NCBI GenBank assembly: GCA_003223515.1
Contig: QHVI01000056.1
Span: 1-58,741, forward strand
Origin: Candidatus Angelobacter sp. Gp1-AA117
Lineage (GTDB): Bacteria > Acidobacteriota > Terriglobia > Terriglobales > Acidobacteriaceae
Length of the DNA stretch: 58,741 nucleotides
Reading direction: 5' to 3'
Below are positions 8,333 to 17,106 of this stretch, piece after piece. A program made the translations under genes and the position numbers. The notes below the pieces were generated by a model. It did not search any database and was not told where the DNA came from. It saw nothing but the letters and a program-made list of their open reading frames with translations. Position 1 is the first letter of the stretch; the number at the start of each line of letters is the position of its first letter.

Positions 8333-9394
8333 TCAATCACCTCCTCCCAGGAATTGAAATATCTGAACTCTATGGTTCAGTTGATCGCTGACATAAACCT
8401 TCTGGGCCTTATCTATGTAAATGCCCATGGGAAGGTTGAACGCCCCGGGGACGTTGCCGAACTGCCCAATCCACATCAGCAGGTCGCCCCTGGAGTTGAA
8501 AATCTGAAAGTTGTTAAAGGCTGCATCCACTACCCAGTAGTTGCCCTCTTTATCGATGGCAATGCCTTTAGGACGGATGAACTCGCCGGGCCGGTCGCCC
8601 TGATGTCCGAAACGTCGCAGGAATTTAAAATCCGAAGAGAATACCTGCACCGAGCAACTGCCGGTATCGGTTACCGCGAAGCTGCCGTCGGGCGCGACGG
8701 CAATGCCCACCGGGAAATTGAACAGGCCGTCTTTGTCGCCGCGCTTGCCGATGCGGTTTGTGATCTGCAGCGTGTCAAGGTTAAAGACCAGCACCTGATG
8801 CAGGTGAGAGTCCACCACATAAAGGCGGCGGCGGCCCTCATCCACCGCCATAAACGTGGGATTGTTCACGCCATCCTTTACACCCAGGCTCGCAGTCATG
8901 TGACCATCGCGGTCAAATTTGAAGATCATGTGCTGAAATGGGTCTGAGACGAAGATGTTGTCCCGCGAATCCACCACGACGCCGAGCGGCGTCTGGAGCA
9001 CGATTCCACGGTCGCCCTGGATGCGGCTGATTTTTTTCTGCGCCTGATCGATAACGAACACAGTGGAGCGCTGTGTAGAAGCGAAGATAACGCGCCCCTG
9101 CGAGTCCACGGCAACGCCCGTTGGCTTATCGAACAATTCCACTCTGTTCGGGTCGGAGTTACCCACCATCTTGTCTACCCAGGATTTTTTCTTGCGCGTC
9201 TCTATGTCGTAGTTGTTGCTCAATTCCTGAAGGTACTTGACCCGTGGCTTTTCCGGCGGCAGCGGCCAGATCAATTGCGCCTGGGCAGAGGCTTGTGCAG
9301 CCCGGTCTTTGTCAGCCGCTGCCGCCATGCAGGTTACCGCCAGTACCAGAAGGCTGATTTGCACGCTTCGCGTTGTGATTTTTCTTGAGCTCAT
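8333..9394 (-). CDS. NHL-repeat beta-propeller protein
   Basis: A 353-residue exported protein (signal to about residue 26, TCMAAAA). After a Pro-rich segment (IWPLPPEKPRVKYLQEL) come about six NHL blades with motifs such as GVAVDSQGRVIFAST, GVVVDSRDNIFVSD, GIAVAPDGSFAVTD, GIAIDKEGNYWVVD and GIYIDKAQKVYVSD. It is the second propeller of the conduit locus and differs from the first by the N-terminal linker. It starts 10 bp after the 7-haem cytochrome gene. A structural or docking role is inferred from context; propellers of this type have no catalytic motif to read. Confidence 0.88.
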   Translation of the reverse strand: MSSRKITTRSVQISLLVLAVTCMAAAADKDRAAQASAQAQLIWPLPPEKPRVKYLQELSNNYDIETRKKKSWVDKMVGNSDPNRVELFDKPTGVAVDSQGRVIFASTQRSTVFVIDQAQKKISRIQGDRGIVLQTPLGVVVDSRDNIFVSDPFQHMIFKFDRDGHMTASLGVKDGVNNPTFMAVDEGRRRLYVVDSHLHQVLVFNLDTLQITNRIGKRGDKDGLFNFPVGIAVAPDGSFAVTDTGSCSVQVFSSDFKFLRRFGHQGDRPGEFIRPKGIAIDKEGNYWVVDAAFNNFQIFNSRGDLLMWIGQFGNVPGAFNLPMGIYIDKAQKVYVSDQLNHRVQIFQFLGGGD

Positions 9395-9404
9395 CTCTTT
9401 ACCC

Positions 9405-10223
9405 TCACTTCGGGGTGCTCCCCTTCTGCATCTTCTGGGGCATGACGTTCGGCTGTTTTGCCCGTAATTGCTCTTCCTTCAGCCGCTTGGATTCGAGTTC
9501 ATCCGAGCGTTTCTGCGCCTCGGCCATGCGCATCTCGTCATTGGCCATGTGGCAGGAATCGCAGATGTCCATCTTCTTTTTGTTGATCTCAACGGTGCGC
9601 ACCAGCTTTTCGCGCGCTGAGGCATGGTTTTCATGACATGAGAGGCAGGAGATCTTCTGTCCGGGATGCAGCAGGTCAGGAGCATCTGCAACCTTGTGCA
9701 TGCCCATGGGGTGTCCCATCTTCAGTGTGGGATCAAGACCGATTTTGGGAACACTTTTGAAGTCCTCTTCTGTGAACTCATGGTCGGTTTTGAAGAGCTT
9801 CAGCGCGCCAGTAATGCTGCGATCCTGATGACATTCGAGGCATAGCGAATTGCCTTGCGCGCGCAGTTGGTTCTCATTTTCGCTGGTGTGCGGATCATGG
9901 CAGAGCACGCATTTACCCTGGTTATAAGGTCCGTGAAGTGTTGTTTCTTTGGATTTTTCGTGGCAGGTGAAACAAAGCTCTTCCGCAGGCGAGGTGAGGT
10001 TTACGAGAGTGGTATCTTTCTCGACTTTCACCTCATGGCAGGTGGTGCACCCCATGGAAATGGCGCTGTGTACATGCGTTCCCTTGCTCTTTTCTTCATG
10101 GCACTCCAGGCATTTGGCCGCGTCTACATTTTTCTCGAGTGGTACCGGGTGTTCGCCCGCGTTGAGCCTCATGGCAAAGGCGAACACCAAAACAAAAAGG
10201 AGCAGCTTGAAGTTGCTCTTCAT
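9405..10223 (-). CDS. Heptahaem c-type cytochrome (doubled-CXXCH style)
   Basis: The true start is MKSNFKLLL, because AAGGAGG lies nine bases before that ATG, whereas the upstream in-frame ATG (10250) has no binding site. The 272-residue product has a signal peptide (VLVFAFAMRLNAG) and seven CXXCH motifs (CLECH, CTTCH, CFTCH, CVLCH, CLECH, CLSCH, CDSCH), mostly in closely spaced pairs as in cytochrome c3/NrfH-type relay proteins. A charged C-terminal helix (ELESKRLKEEQLRAKQ) follows. It is the first gene of the conduit block, so probably the periplasmic electron carrier feeding it. Confidence 0.9.
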   Translation of the reverse strand: MKSNFKLLLFVLVFAFAMRLNAGEHPVPLEKNVDAAKCLECHEEKSKGTHVHSAISMGCTTCHEVKVEKDTTLVNLTSPAEELCFTCHEKSKETTLHGPYNQGKCVLCHDPHTSENENQLRAQGNSLCLECHQDRSITGALKLFKTDHEFTEEDFKSVPKIGLDPTLKMGHPMGMHKVADAPDLLHPGQKISCLSCHENHASAREKLVRTVEINKKKMDICDSCHMANDEMRMAEAQKRSDELESKRLKEEQLRAKQPNVMPQKMQKGSTPK

Positions 10224-10305
10224 CTGCGGCGGCCTCCTTCTTGCTTGCATCCTGAGTAGCAGGATGTATGAAGCGTCTACTTTAGGCCGGGGTCTACAAA
10301 AGTAA

Positions 10306-10321
10306 TGTGACGCCAGTCACA
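10306..10321. promoter_or_regulatory. CRP/FNR-family operator, perfect TGTGA-N6-TCACA
   Basis: TGTGA at 10306-10310, six bases, TCACA at 10317-10321: a perfect match to the half-site pair bound by CRP-type proteins. The site lies about 85 bp before the start codon of the heptahaem cytochrome gene. Confidence 0.65.
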
Positions 10322-10344
10322 TAAGTCACGTGACATGGAAGATG

Positions 10345-10360
10345 CGTGACGTAGATCACA
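10345..10360. promoter_or_regulatory. Second CRP/FNR-family operator, CGTGA-N6-TCACA
   Basis: GTGA at 10346-10349 and TCACA at 10356-10360 with the same six-base spacer. The centres of the two sites are 39 bp apart, which allows binding of two dimers near one promoter. Confidence 0.55.
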
Positions 10361-10463
10361 TCTCGACGGTTCAAGACAGAGGAACAGAATAAAAAAGAGG
10401 AAATATGAGCTGAAGCAATGAAGAGGAAGATGAAGACGGGAGCTTTTACACGCGGGCCGCGAC

Positions 10464-12080
10464 TTACTGCTGGGGTATGGTGGCGCCGGGCGGGATGGTC
10501 CAGACTTCAACGGTGTGGCTCTTCTTAGCGCCCGGTTTCGCGAGAATCCGGCGGCGGTCGATGCCTTTCGACTGCGTGAGATAAGTCATGGTGTTCTGGG
10601 CGCGCTCGGTGGCCAGCCTGGGAGCTTCATTCGCATCAGACCCACCGGATAGAAACAACATGCTGTTCGCGTCCTGCTGCATCCTCAACGCAATGTCATC
10701 AAGCATGGCCTTGGCGCGATTATCCACATAAGCGCTGTTGGGCTTGAACTCCAGTTCGTTCAGCTTGCTGGCTGCTGCCGGAGGCGCGGGTGGCGCCTCT
10801 ACGTTGACGGTGGACACAGCCGAAGCGCTCATGTCACGATCATCCAGCGCAGTGGCGCGGACATTCACCGGCCCCGGCCCGGTTTGCGATGTATCGAGAA
10901 CAGCGCGGTTGCCGGTGGTGGTGAGCTTGCCGCCATTGGAACTGAAGCGTACCGTTACCGGACGATTATCTGCACTGGCCACATCACAGGAGATGGTGGC
11001 GCGGTCTCCGGCGCGAACTGTGGCCGGAGAGGCGCTGCAGGTGATGGTAGGAGCGTTGGCTGCCTCTGGGTTGGCAGAAGCCGGGTTCGCTGTGTTCCCT
11101 GCCGGTTGTGATGGCGTAAGTGACGAAGACGGTCCTAGCGGCGGAGCATCGCTGGTATCCATGAGTTCGACTCCGTCACCCACGTGGATGTCTTCATAAG
11201 ACGTCAGAATCATGGCGGTGGCGCTGCGCGGATGAACGTGCAGCACGATCATGTCGCCCAGGGTCAGCCGGGGAAACTCGCGCTCCACGCCGCGCGGAGG
11301 CTTAGGCGGTTTGAGCTGTGTTTCGTCGTAAGTCACCGCCTTGGACGAAAGACCGTCGACGGGATCGTGATACTTGTAATCGTAGCTGCGGGTGGCGCGC
11401 AGGTAATCACCCACCTTCAGGCCTTTATCAGCGCCAATGTTGAGGTAAACCTTACGATTGCTGCTGAGGTATGAATCAAATTCGTTGGCCATGATGATGC
11501 GTCCGGTAGTCTTGCCGGTGGCCGCGACGTACCGGTCTACCTTCACATTACGGTAGGGAGGTTTTTCGCGCTCCACAAACGGAATAGCAAGATCGCCGAC
11601 GACAATGTCAGTACAGTTCAGTTCAGGCACAGCCACGGAGACATTTCTTTCCACGTGAACGATGCGAACAATGGCCACGTCAAAATAGGGCTGGCCCAGT
11701 TTGGCAACGTCTGATCTCTGCCCTTTGAACATTTCATAGTGGTTGGGATCACGAACGCGGCGCACGATCTGTATCCTCTCACCCTCTTTGAAGCCGGTGC
11801 CGTAGATGAACGCTGCATCACTGCCCCCGGCGTAGCGGGACTGATCGGGACTATTCTGGCCGCCCACGATGTAATGGTTTTCCGGAATGCGGTCAGTAGT
11901 GATGTAACCGGAGCAGTACACGTCAACATCGGTGGGGGAAGTAGTGATGGCTCTCTGGTTGTGTTGCACAATCTGTACGGAAACCGTAGGTTTGCCGGTC
12001 TGTGGTGCTGGCTGCTGTTGGGTTCCCTGTCCAAAGCTTAAGGCCGAAACCAGCAGCAACATCCATCCGATTTTATTCAT
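10464..12080 (-). CDS. Exported protein with C-terminal OmpA-like domain
   Basis: The start MNKIGWMLLL is chosen because GGGGAGGGG lies just before that ATG; an upstream frame extension lacks a binding site. The 538-residue product has a signal peptide (to SFGQG, about residue 18). A long N-terminal region of unknown fold follows, with several short barrel-like segments. Then come a Pro/Ala/Ser linker (about 320-350) and an Ig-like/invasin-style repeat with two Cys (ITCSASPATVRAGDRATISC). The C-terminal OmpA-type domain (about 425-525) has LNELEFKPNSAYVDNRAKAMLDDIA and LATERAQNTMTYLTQSKGID, normally a peptidoglycan anchor. It probably ties the envelope to the wall. It is upstream of and co-directional with the cytochrome block. 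Confidence 0.8.
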   Translation of the reverse strand: MNKIGWMLLLVSALSFGQGTQQQPAPQTGKPTVSVQIVQHNQRAITTSPTDVDVYCSGYITTDRIPENHYIVGGQNSPDQSRYAGGSDAAFIYGTGFKEGERIQIVRRVRDPNHYEMFKGQRSDVAKLGQPYFDVAIVRIVHVERNVSVAVPELNCTDIVVGDLAIPFVEREKPPYRNVKVDRYVAATGKTTGRIIMANEFDSYLSSNRKVYLNIGADKGLKVGDYLRATRSYDYKYHDPVDGLSSKAVTYDETQLKPPKPPRGVEREFPRLTLGDMIVLHVHPRSATAMILTSYEDIHVGDGVELMDTSDAPPLGPSSSLTPSQPAGNTANPASANPEAANAPTITCSASPATVRAGDRATISCDVASADNRPVTVRFSSNGGKLTTTGNRAVLDTSQTGPGPVNVRATALDDRDMSASAVSTVNVEAPPAPPAAASKLNELEFKPNSAYVDNRAKAMLDDIALRMQQDANSMLFLSGGSDANEAPRLATERAQNTMTYLTQSKGIDRRRILAKPGAKKSHTVEVWTIPPGATIPQQ

Positions 12081-12283
12081 GTTCCCCTCCCCAATGCGGC
12101 CCATGCAAATACGCAAACACGCGACAAACCGGCGTGTAAGGCCGTAAGTAGAGCATTTTAAGCCGGATACGGGCACTTATTAGTTACTCAAGAGATACAT
12201 GAACGGGTACAGAAGTACATCTCACCTTGCATTCTGTTCTTGCATCTGCAATTTTTGCTCCGTATGATGGCCATTTTTGCCTC

Positions 12284-13852
12284 ATGAGTCTGAACTTTAC
12301 ATATACACCACGCTTCCTTCCGGCGCGCCTGCCCAGGATATGTGTGGCTATTGTGGCCACCAACCCCGCTGATATGGTGGAAAAAGCGGACGCCATCGTA
12401 CGCGAAAACTCCTTTCTGGAGTTCAGGTTAGACTACCTGGCGAAGCCTGCGCTGGCTCTGCCCAGGATGAAGGAGTTTCGGGAATATCATGCTGAAGCCA
12501 TCATTGTGGCTACCTGCCGCCGGGCAGTCAATGGCGGCAAGTTCAAAGGCTCGGTGGCGGCCCAAGTCGATCTTTTAATCAAAGCCGGCAGCCAGGGATG
12601 CCATCTGGTGGATATTGAACTGGAAACCGCTGCCCAGCTTAAGCCTGCGGATTTTGCCAGGCTGCGCCGCTCAGCCAACCTGATCCTTTCCACCCATGAC
12701 TTCCGCGGCACCAAAAAGCTGGAAGAAACTTTCGCCAGGATGCAGCAGTACCCGGCAGATTTCTTCAAGGTGGTGAGCACCGCGAATTCGCTTTATGACA
12801 ATGTAGTGGTGATGAAGTTCCTGGAACAGCACAGCCATTCGCATTCCATGATCGGCATCTGCATGGGCGAACAGGGGATCATCAGCCGGGTGCTGGCGGT
12901 GCGTGCCGGCAGCCAGTTCACGTTTGCCGCGGCCAATCCCGGTGAAGAGACCGCGCCCGGACAGGTTGCCGCACGCACGCTGCGCGATACCTACCGCATT
13001 GAACAGGTGGACGCGGCAACGCGCGTCTATGGCGTGGCCGGTGATCCGATCTCTCACTCGCTCTCACCGCTCATGCTGAACGCGGCGTTCCGGCGAGAGA
13101 ACGTGAATGGCGTCTACCTGGCGCTGCACGCGAAATCGCTGGATGACCTGCTGGCCTGTATCCGCGATATTCCCATCCATGGGCTGAGCATCACCATGCC
13201 CTATAAAGAGGAGATTCTCAAGCACCTCGACAAGACCGACCCGCTCACGGCCAAGATCGGCGCATGCAATACGGTGGTGCGCTCCCAGGAAGGCAAGCTT
13301 TACGGCTTCAATACGGATGTGACCGGGGTGGTGCGTCCGCTGGAGCAGCGCCTCCATTTGCAGGGGACCAAAATTCTGGTACTGGGTGCAGGAGGAGCGG
13401 CCCGCGCAGCCGTCTTTGGACTGAAAGAGCGTGGCGCCGATGTTTACATCCTGAACCGCACGCCCAGCCCGGCCCAGACTTTGGCTAAGCAGGCGCGAGC
13501 CAAAGCCATCAACAAAATGCAGCTCAAGAAGATAGCCTTCGATGTGATCATCAATGCCACGCCCGCCGGAATGGAAGGCAACAAAGACCCGCTGCCGATT
13601 TCCGAACAGGAACTCAAAGCGAAATTCTTCTTTGAGATGGTCTACTCACCGGCAGAAACCAGGCTGGTGAAGATGGCCCGCGAACTGGGGATTCACGTGA
13701 TCCTGGGCGCAGAGATGTTCGTGCAGCAGGGTGCGCGCCAGTTCGAAATCTGGACCGGAAAGCCTGCACCGGTTCAGGAGATGCAGCGCGTGGTGGAATA
13801 TGCGCTGGCGCAACAGGCGGCCGCCAAGAACGGAAACAGGGGAGGAAAGTAA
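12284..13852 (+). CDS. aroDE: Fused 3-dehydroquinate dehydratase / shikimate dehydrogenase
   Basis: A 522-residue two-domain enzyme for steps three and four of the shikimate pathway. Residues about 15-230 are a type I dehydroquinase: EFRLDYL, ATCRR, DIEL, LSTHDF and the Schiff-base Lys in FFKVVSTA. Residues about 250-515 are shikimate dehydrogenase: GDPISHSLSPLMLNAAF, the catalytic Lys in TMPYKEE, GACNTVV, GFNTD and the NADP Rossmann loop VLGAGGAARAA. A TTG at 12227 would extend the frame by 19 residues, but the ATG at 12284 begins just before the conserved part. Neither start has a strong binding site. Such fusions occur in several bacterial phyla and plants. Confidence 0.93.
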   Translation: MSLNFTYTPRFLPARLPRICVAIVATNPADMVEKADAIVRENSFLEFRLDYLAKPALALPRMKEFREYHAEAIIVATCRRAVNGGKFKGSVAAQVDLLIKAGSQGCHLVDIELETAAQLKPADFARLRRSANLILSTHDFRGTKKLEETFARMQQYPADFFKVVSTANSLYDNVVVMKFLEQHSHSHSMIGICMGEQGIISRVLAVRAGSQFTFAAANPGEETAPGQVAARTLRDTYRIEQVDAATRVYGVAGDPISHSLSPLMLNAAFRRENVNGVYLALHAKSLDDLLACIRDIPIHGLSITMPYKEEILKHLDKTDPLTAKIGACNTVVRSQEGKLYGFNTDVTGVVRPLEQRLHLQGTKILVLGAGGAARAAVFGLKERGADVYILNRTPSPAQTLAKQARAKAINKMQLKKIAFDVIINATPAGMEGNKDPLPISEQELKAKFFFEMVYSPAETRLVKMARELGIHVILGAEMFVQQGARQFEIWTGKPAPVQEMQRVVEYALAQQAAAKNGNRGGK

Positions 13853-14016
13853 CCGTCGGCCCTACAAGACGATTTTAGGAGCTTGGATTTGATGGTGATT
13901 CAGGGCTGTCGCTCACTTGCCCTCTGGCCAATAAGAACTCTAAGCAGGTCAAGATTGTGGCCATCTCCTTCACGGACAAGCATTGACGTGCGATTGAAGG
14001 TGGTTAGAATCATTCC

Positions 14017-15129
14017 ATGATAACAAGGCTCTACGCCAATAACTTTCGCTGCTTGGTTGCCTTTGATACGCAATTTGATTCCTTTGGAGTGCTATGCGGT
14101 CCAAACGGAGCTGGCAAGAGCTCTGTTTTTGACGCTCTTGACCTGATCCGCAATCTCGCTACTGGAGTTGCTTACCTTGGCATTGAAGGCGAGCCGAATG
14201 TTCCAACCCTTGAGTTTACCAACTGGTTGGACAGTACAATCCAGGAATTCGAGTTGGGCATTACCTCTGAAGGACATTCCTTCGAATATCTTCTTCATAT
14301 TGAACAAGTCGCCCGCTATGAGAAACCCAGAATTGTACGAGAGCGAGCATCATGCGATGGACGGGGCCTCTTTGAGCGAGATATTAGAGGGGTGCGCTTT
14401 TCAAAAGCTGGTGACGCGCAAACAGGTTTTCCTCTTGATTGGCGACAAGCCGCGCTGGCATCTATCCAGCCGGCGGGAGACAGGCGCGAGATCACAACCC
14501 TTCAAAATGCACTCTCAAAACTTTTAATTCTGCGGCCCGACCCACGCAGCATGGAAAAGGAAAGCAAGAGCGAATCAAAACGCCCTGACCGCTATTTAAG
14601 CAATCTTAGTTCATGGTACCGCTCCCTTTCTCAAAATCAAGAATGGACCGACAGCCTGCGCGATTCTCTCCGGGAAGTTTGGCCTGATTTCAAGTCCTTC
14701 CGCTTGGAAGACGTCGGCTTAAACGCCAAAGCGTTGCAACTGCGGTTTGAGGGCTCAAATGGGCCTAAATCTGGAGTTCTGTTCTTTGACGCGCTTTCGG
14801 ACGGCGAAAAGACACTCGTTGCCCTCTATATGGTCCGCGCTGCCCTAGCCTCGGAGGCGGTGCAAACAATCTTGATTGATGAGCCCGATAATTACGTGGG
14901 GCTTCCCGAACTTCAGCCCTGGATATTGTCCATTAGAGAATTGCTTGATGAAAATCATCAGGCCATCGTCATTTCTCATCACCCTGAAATTCTGAGCAAT
15001 GCGGATGAAAATTTTGGACAGTACCTGTGGCGGGACAACCACACTTCTCCTACGCGTATTGGGCCGTTAAAGGTTCCCTTGGGGCTCACTGCTGGCGAGG
15101 CAATTGCCAGGGGGTGGGTCCGTGGCTAG
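14017..15129 (+). CDS. AAA ATPase of the OLD/RloA type (defence-like)
   Basis: A 370-residue ATPase with an SMC/RecF-like split ATP site: Walker A GPNGAGKSS (residues 28-36), ABC-type signature LSDGEKTLVAL (about 262-272), Walker B TILIDEPDN (about 283-291) and a switch His in VISHHPEIL. No nuclease domain is fused. The next gene overlaps by 8 bp and encodes a TOPRIM-like protein. Paired ATPase plus TOPRIM-type effector genes are the architecture of RloAB, AbiL, Gabija-like and PARIS anti-phage modules, so a defence role is inferred. Its codon use looks less GC-rich than aroDE next door, consistent with acquisition. Confidence 0.8.
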   Translation: MITRLYANNFRCLVAFDTQFDSFGVLCGPNGAGKSSVFDALDLIRNLATGVAYLGIEGEPNVPTLEFTNWLDSTIQEFELGITSEGHSFEYLLHIEQVARYEKPRIVRERASCDGRGLFERDIRGVRFSKAGDAQTGFPLDWRQAALASIQPAGDRREITTLQNALSKLLILRPDPRSMEKESKSESKRPDRYLSNLSSWYRSLSQNQEWTDSLRDSLREVWPDFKSFRLEDVGLNAKALQLRFEGSNGPKSGVLFFDALSDGEKTLVALYMVRAALASEAVQTILIDEPDNYVGLPELQPWILSIRELLDENHQAIVISHHPEILSNADENFGQYLWRDNHTSPTRIGPLKVPLGLTAGEAIARGWVRG

Positions 15130-15691
15130 CCGTACACAAATCGTGTGTCTTCACGAAGGCAAGCTGGGTCGCAGTATTGACCCGGTCTTTATCCGCACGC
15201 TTTTGAAGGAACTTGATCCTGTCTGGATACGTCCATGGAAAGGAAACAACATAATCCGTTCAGTGGATTGCGGGGGACGGAATAATCTCATTGCCAAAAT
15301 GCCTGAAGAGTTGCAAACCTGCATTGCAATGGGAGCAGATACGACTCTAATGGTATGGGCTGATCTTGACGATGATGTGGAGGATGGAAATGAATTACGG
15401 CAAACGTTCTACGAAAAGGCAAGACAAAATGGAATTGCAGACAATGAGTTCGACAGAGTGGTGTTTATATTTGCCAAGGACCGGCTCGAAAACTGGATTG
15501 AATTCCTGCTTACGGGATCAACTGATGAAGCCCATGAAGGCCCTCGGGTAAAGGATGGCAAATCCGTGGCAGCGGCCGCAAAAAGGCTGGCCCAGATATG
15601 CAAAGGACAACTACAAAGAGTTCAGCTCCCACCATCGCTGAATTGGTCATGCCAAAACTGGCGTCGTTTAGTCGAACGAATGAAAGCATGA
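15122..15691 (+). CDS. TOPRIM-like (DUF4276/RloB-like) effector partner
   Basis: A GTG at 15122, overlapping the ATPase stop (GTGGCTAG), is the best start, with a G-rich binding site in front. A TTG 18 bases upstream is an alternative. The 189-residue product has an early acidic motif in CLHEGK, a central Asp cluster VWADLDDD (about 85-92) and a later acidic/aromatic motif KDRLENWIEFLL. This is the E...DxD...E spacing of TOPRIM-type nucleases and of DUF4276 proteins. Overlap with the ATPase implies coupled translation and a complex. The exact family is uncertain; the pair strongly suggests a two-gene defence unit. Confidence 0.65.
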   Translation: MASRTQIVCLHEGKLGRSIDPVFIRTLLKELDPVWIRPWKGNNIIRSVDCGGRNNLIAKMPEELQTCIAMGADTTLMVWADLDDDVEDGNELRQTFYEKARQNGIADNEFDRVVFIFAKDRLENWIEFLLTGSTDEAHEGPRVKDGKSVAAAAKRLAQICKGQLQRVQLPPSLNWSCQNWRRLVERMKA

Positions 15692-15784
15692 TTGTCAATC
15701 AGTTAGTTACTACCCGCAGGCGAGTTCTGAGCGAAGCCGTGACAAACCTCTTGCAGTTTCCTTCGCTTCCTTCGCGGTGAATGA

Positions 15785-17101
15785 TTACCATCCTGCCGAT
15801 GTCGCAGGTTGCAAGCTGGTGGCGTTGTTCTGGTTCGAGCCATTGGATTTTTTGCGGCTCAATGCGTAACGGTAGACATCATCGTAAAGGTAGCCAATGG
15901 CAGCGGGGCTGCGTGTTTCGAAGACGTAGGTCCGTCCGGAAGAGGCGAGCGCGGAGCGGAAGTCAGGGTTGCGTCCCAGGAAAGCCATGCGATAACCCAA
16001 ATCCTTGACGTCACCTTCTTTGAACCACAGGCAGCCGCGTCCATCAGGGCTGCAATCGCGGTTACGGGCAACATCGGCGGCCAGAAGAGGTTTGCCCATC
16101 CGCAGGCTGTTCACACACACATCATTCGAGTGGCGGGCAAGCACCAGATCGGCGGGAAGCTCGGCTGTGGCGATCACTACATCTGCACCTTGCAGCGCGG
16201 CGGCGGCATCCGCTTCTTCCACCATGAACACCTTTGCGGAAATATCCAATCGCCCGGCGTGACCGCGGACGGACTCCGCGCCTGCACGCGATGCAGCCAC
16301 TAGCAAGGCACAGTTCTGGAGTTCTTTGGCCACAAAAGCGAATGATTCGAGTACAGAGATCACCGAATCAGGCACCATATCTTTTTCTGTGCTGGCAATG
16401 TCAGGCAGGAAATAGCAGATGGTGTCCGCGGAAATAGCAAAGCGTTCCTGAAGAAAACTGTTCTCGAAAAGCGGAGATTCAGATTCAAGATCAACTGGCT
16501 GCGGAATGAGAAAAATGCTTTCCGGTTGCGCTCCCCGTTCTTCTACGGCAGCTTTCATTCCGGAGGAGTGGACAATCAGCGCCTCAGCGCGGCTAAGAAT
16601 GAATTGCTCGGCCACGCGAAAAGAGCGTGCCATCCAACTGCCCTTTTCGCATTGCCCTGCAGAGATGGCCAGCTCTTCGATGCATGAGGTGGAGTCATAG
16701 ACCACGCAAGACAAATTGCGTACCCCGGCCATACCGGAGGCAAACGAGTGCGCGTGCACCACGTCGGCGCTGCTTTCCGGATCGCACTCCAGCAGCGATT
16801 TGCGCCAGTTGCGCACATCCTGCCAGGCGCGCAGGAGGGAAAGGCTGTGCGGCTGTTCGAGGTTTTTCTGCGCCCGGTAAAGCTCGGCTGATCCGGCGCC
16901 ATAGGGCGTAACGATATAAGGACGCATTCCCGCAGTGACCTGTCCTTCAACCACGGTCAGAACGTCATGCGCATACTCGCAGGCGTGAATGACTCGCCAG
17001 TTCCTTGGCTTGGCCTTCGGCACAGCGCTGGCGTCTATATTCGGACGGGAAGCAATATTCGCTGTTTTGTCTTTGATAACTGGAAGGCTGCCGGCACTCA
17101 T
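15785..17101 (-). CDS. GT4-type glycosyltransferase
   Basis: A 438-residue soluble protein read from the ATG at 17101, five bases after the stop of the diguanylate cyclase gene. An upstream extension would run into that gene. N-terminal half: HACEYAHDVLTVVEGQVTAGMRPYIVTPYG, like the acceptor domain of family-4 glycosyltransferases, with DVVHAHSFASG and LIVHSSGMKAAVEERG. C-terminal half: weaker UDP-sugar domain features (ADVVIATAELPADLVLARHSNDVCVNSLRMGKPLLAADVARN). The usual E-x7-E motif is not clear, so substrate and activity are uncertain. Operon placement after a GGDEF gene suggests surface polysaccharide synthesis tied to c-di-GMP. Confidence 0.75.
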   Translation of the reverse strand: MSAGSLPVIKDKTANIASRPNIDASAVPKAKPRNWRVIHACEYAHDVLTVVEGQVTAGMRPYIVTPYGAGSAELYRAQKNLEQPHSLSLLRAWQDVRNWRKSLLECDPESSADVVHAHSFASGMAGVRNLSCVVYDSTSCIEELAISAGQCEKGSWMARSFRVAEQFILSRAEALIVHSSGMKAAVEERGAQPESIFLIPQPVDLESESPLFENSFLQERFAISADTICYFLPDIASTEKDMVPDSVISVLESFAFVAKELQNCALLVAASRAGAESVRGHAGRLDISAKVFMVEEADAAAALQGADVVIATAELPADLVLARHSNDVCVNSLRMGKPLLAADVARNRDCSPDGRGCLWFKEGDVKDLGYRMAFLGRNPDFRSALASSGRTYVFETRSPAAIGYLYDDVYRYALSRKKSNGSNQNNATSLQPATSAGW

Positions 17102-17106
17102 GCGGA

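Larger units (their letters stand above)
10224..10463. promoter_or_regulatory. Upstream region of the cytochrome block
   Basis: This 240-bp spacer separates the OmpA-domain gene from the heptahaem gene, both on the minus strand. It contains two CRP/FNR-type palindromes and a GTCACGTGAC palindrome (10325-10334) between them, so it most likely holds the main promoter of the cytochrome block. I do not see a confident -10/-35 pair. Confidence 0.6.

Noticed and set aside
15598-15780. A 60-codon plus-strand open frame after the TOPRIM-like gene
   Set aside because: It starts inside that gene in another frame, has no binding site and no conserved features.
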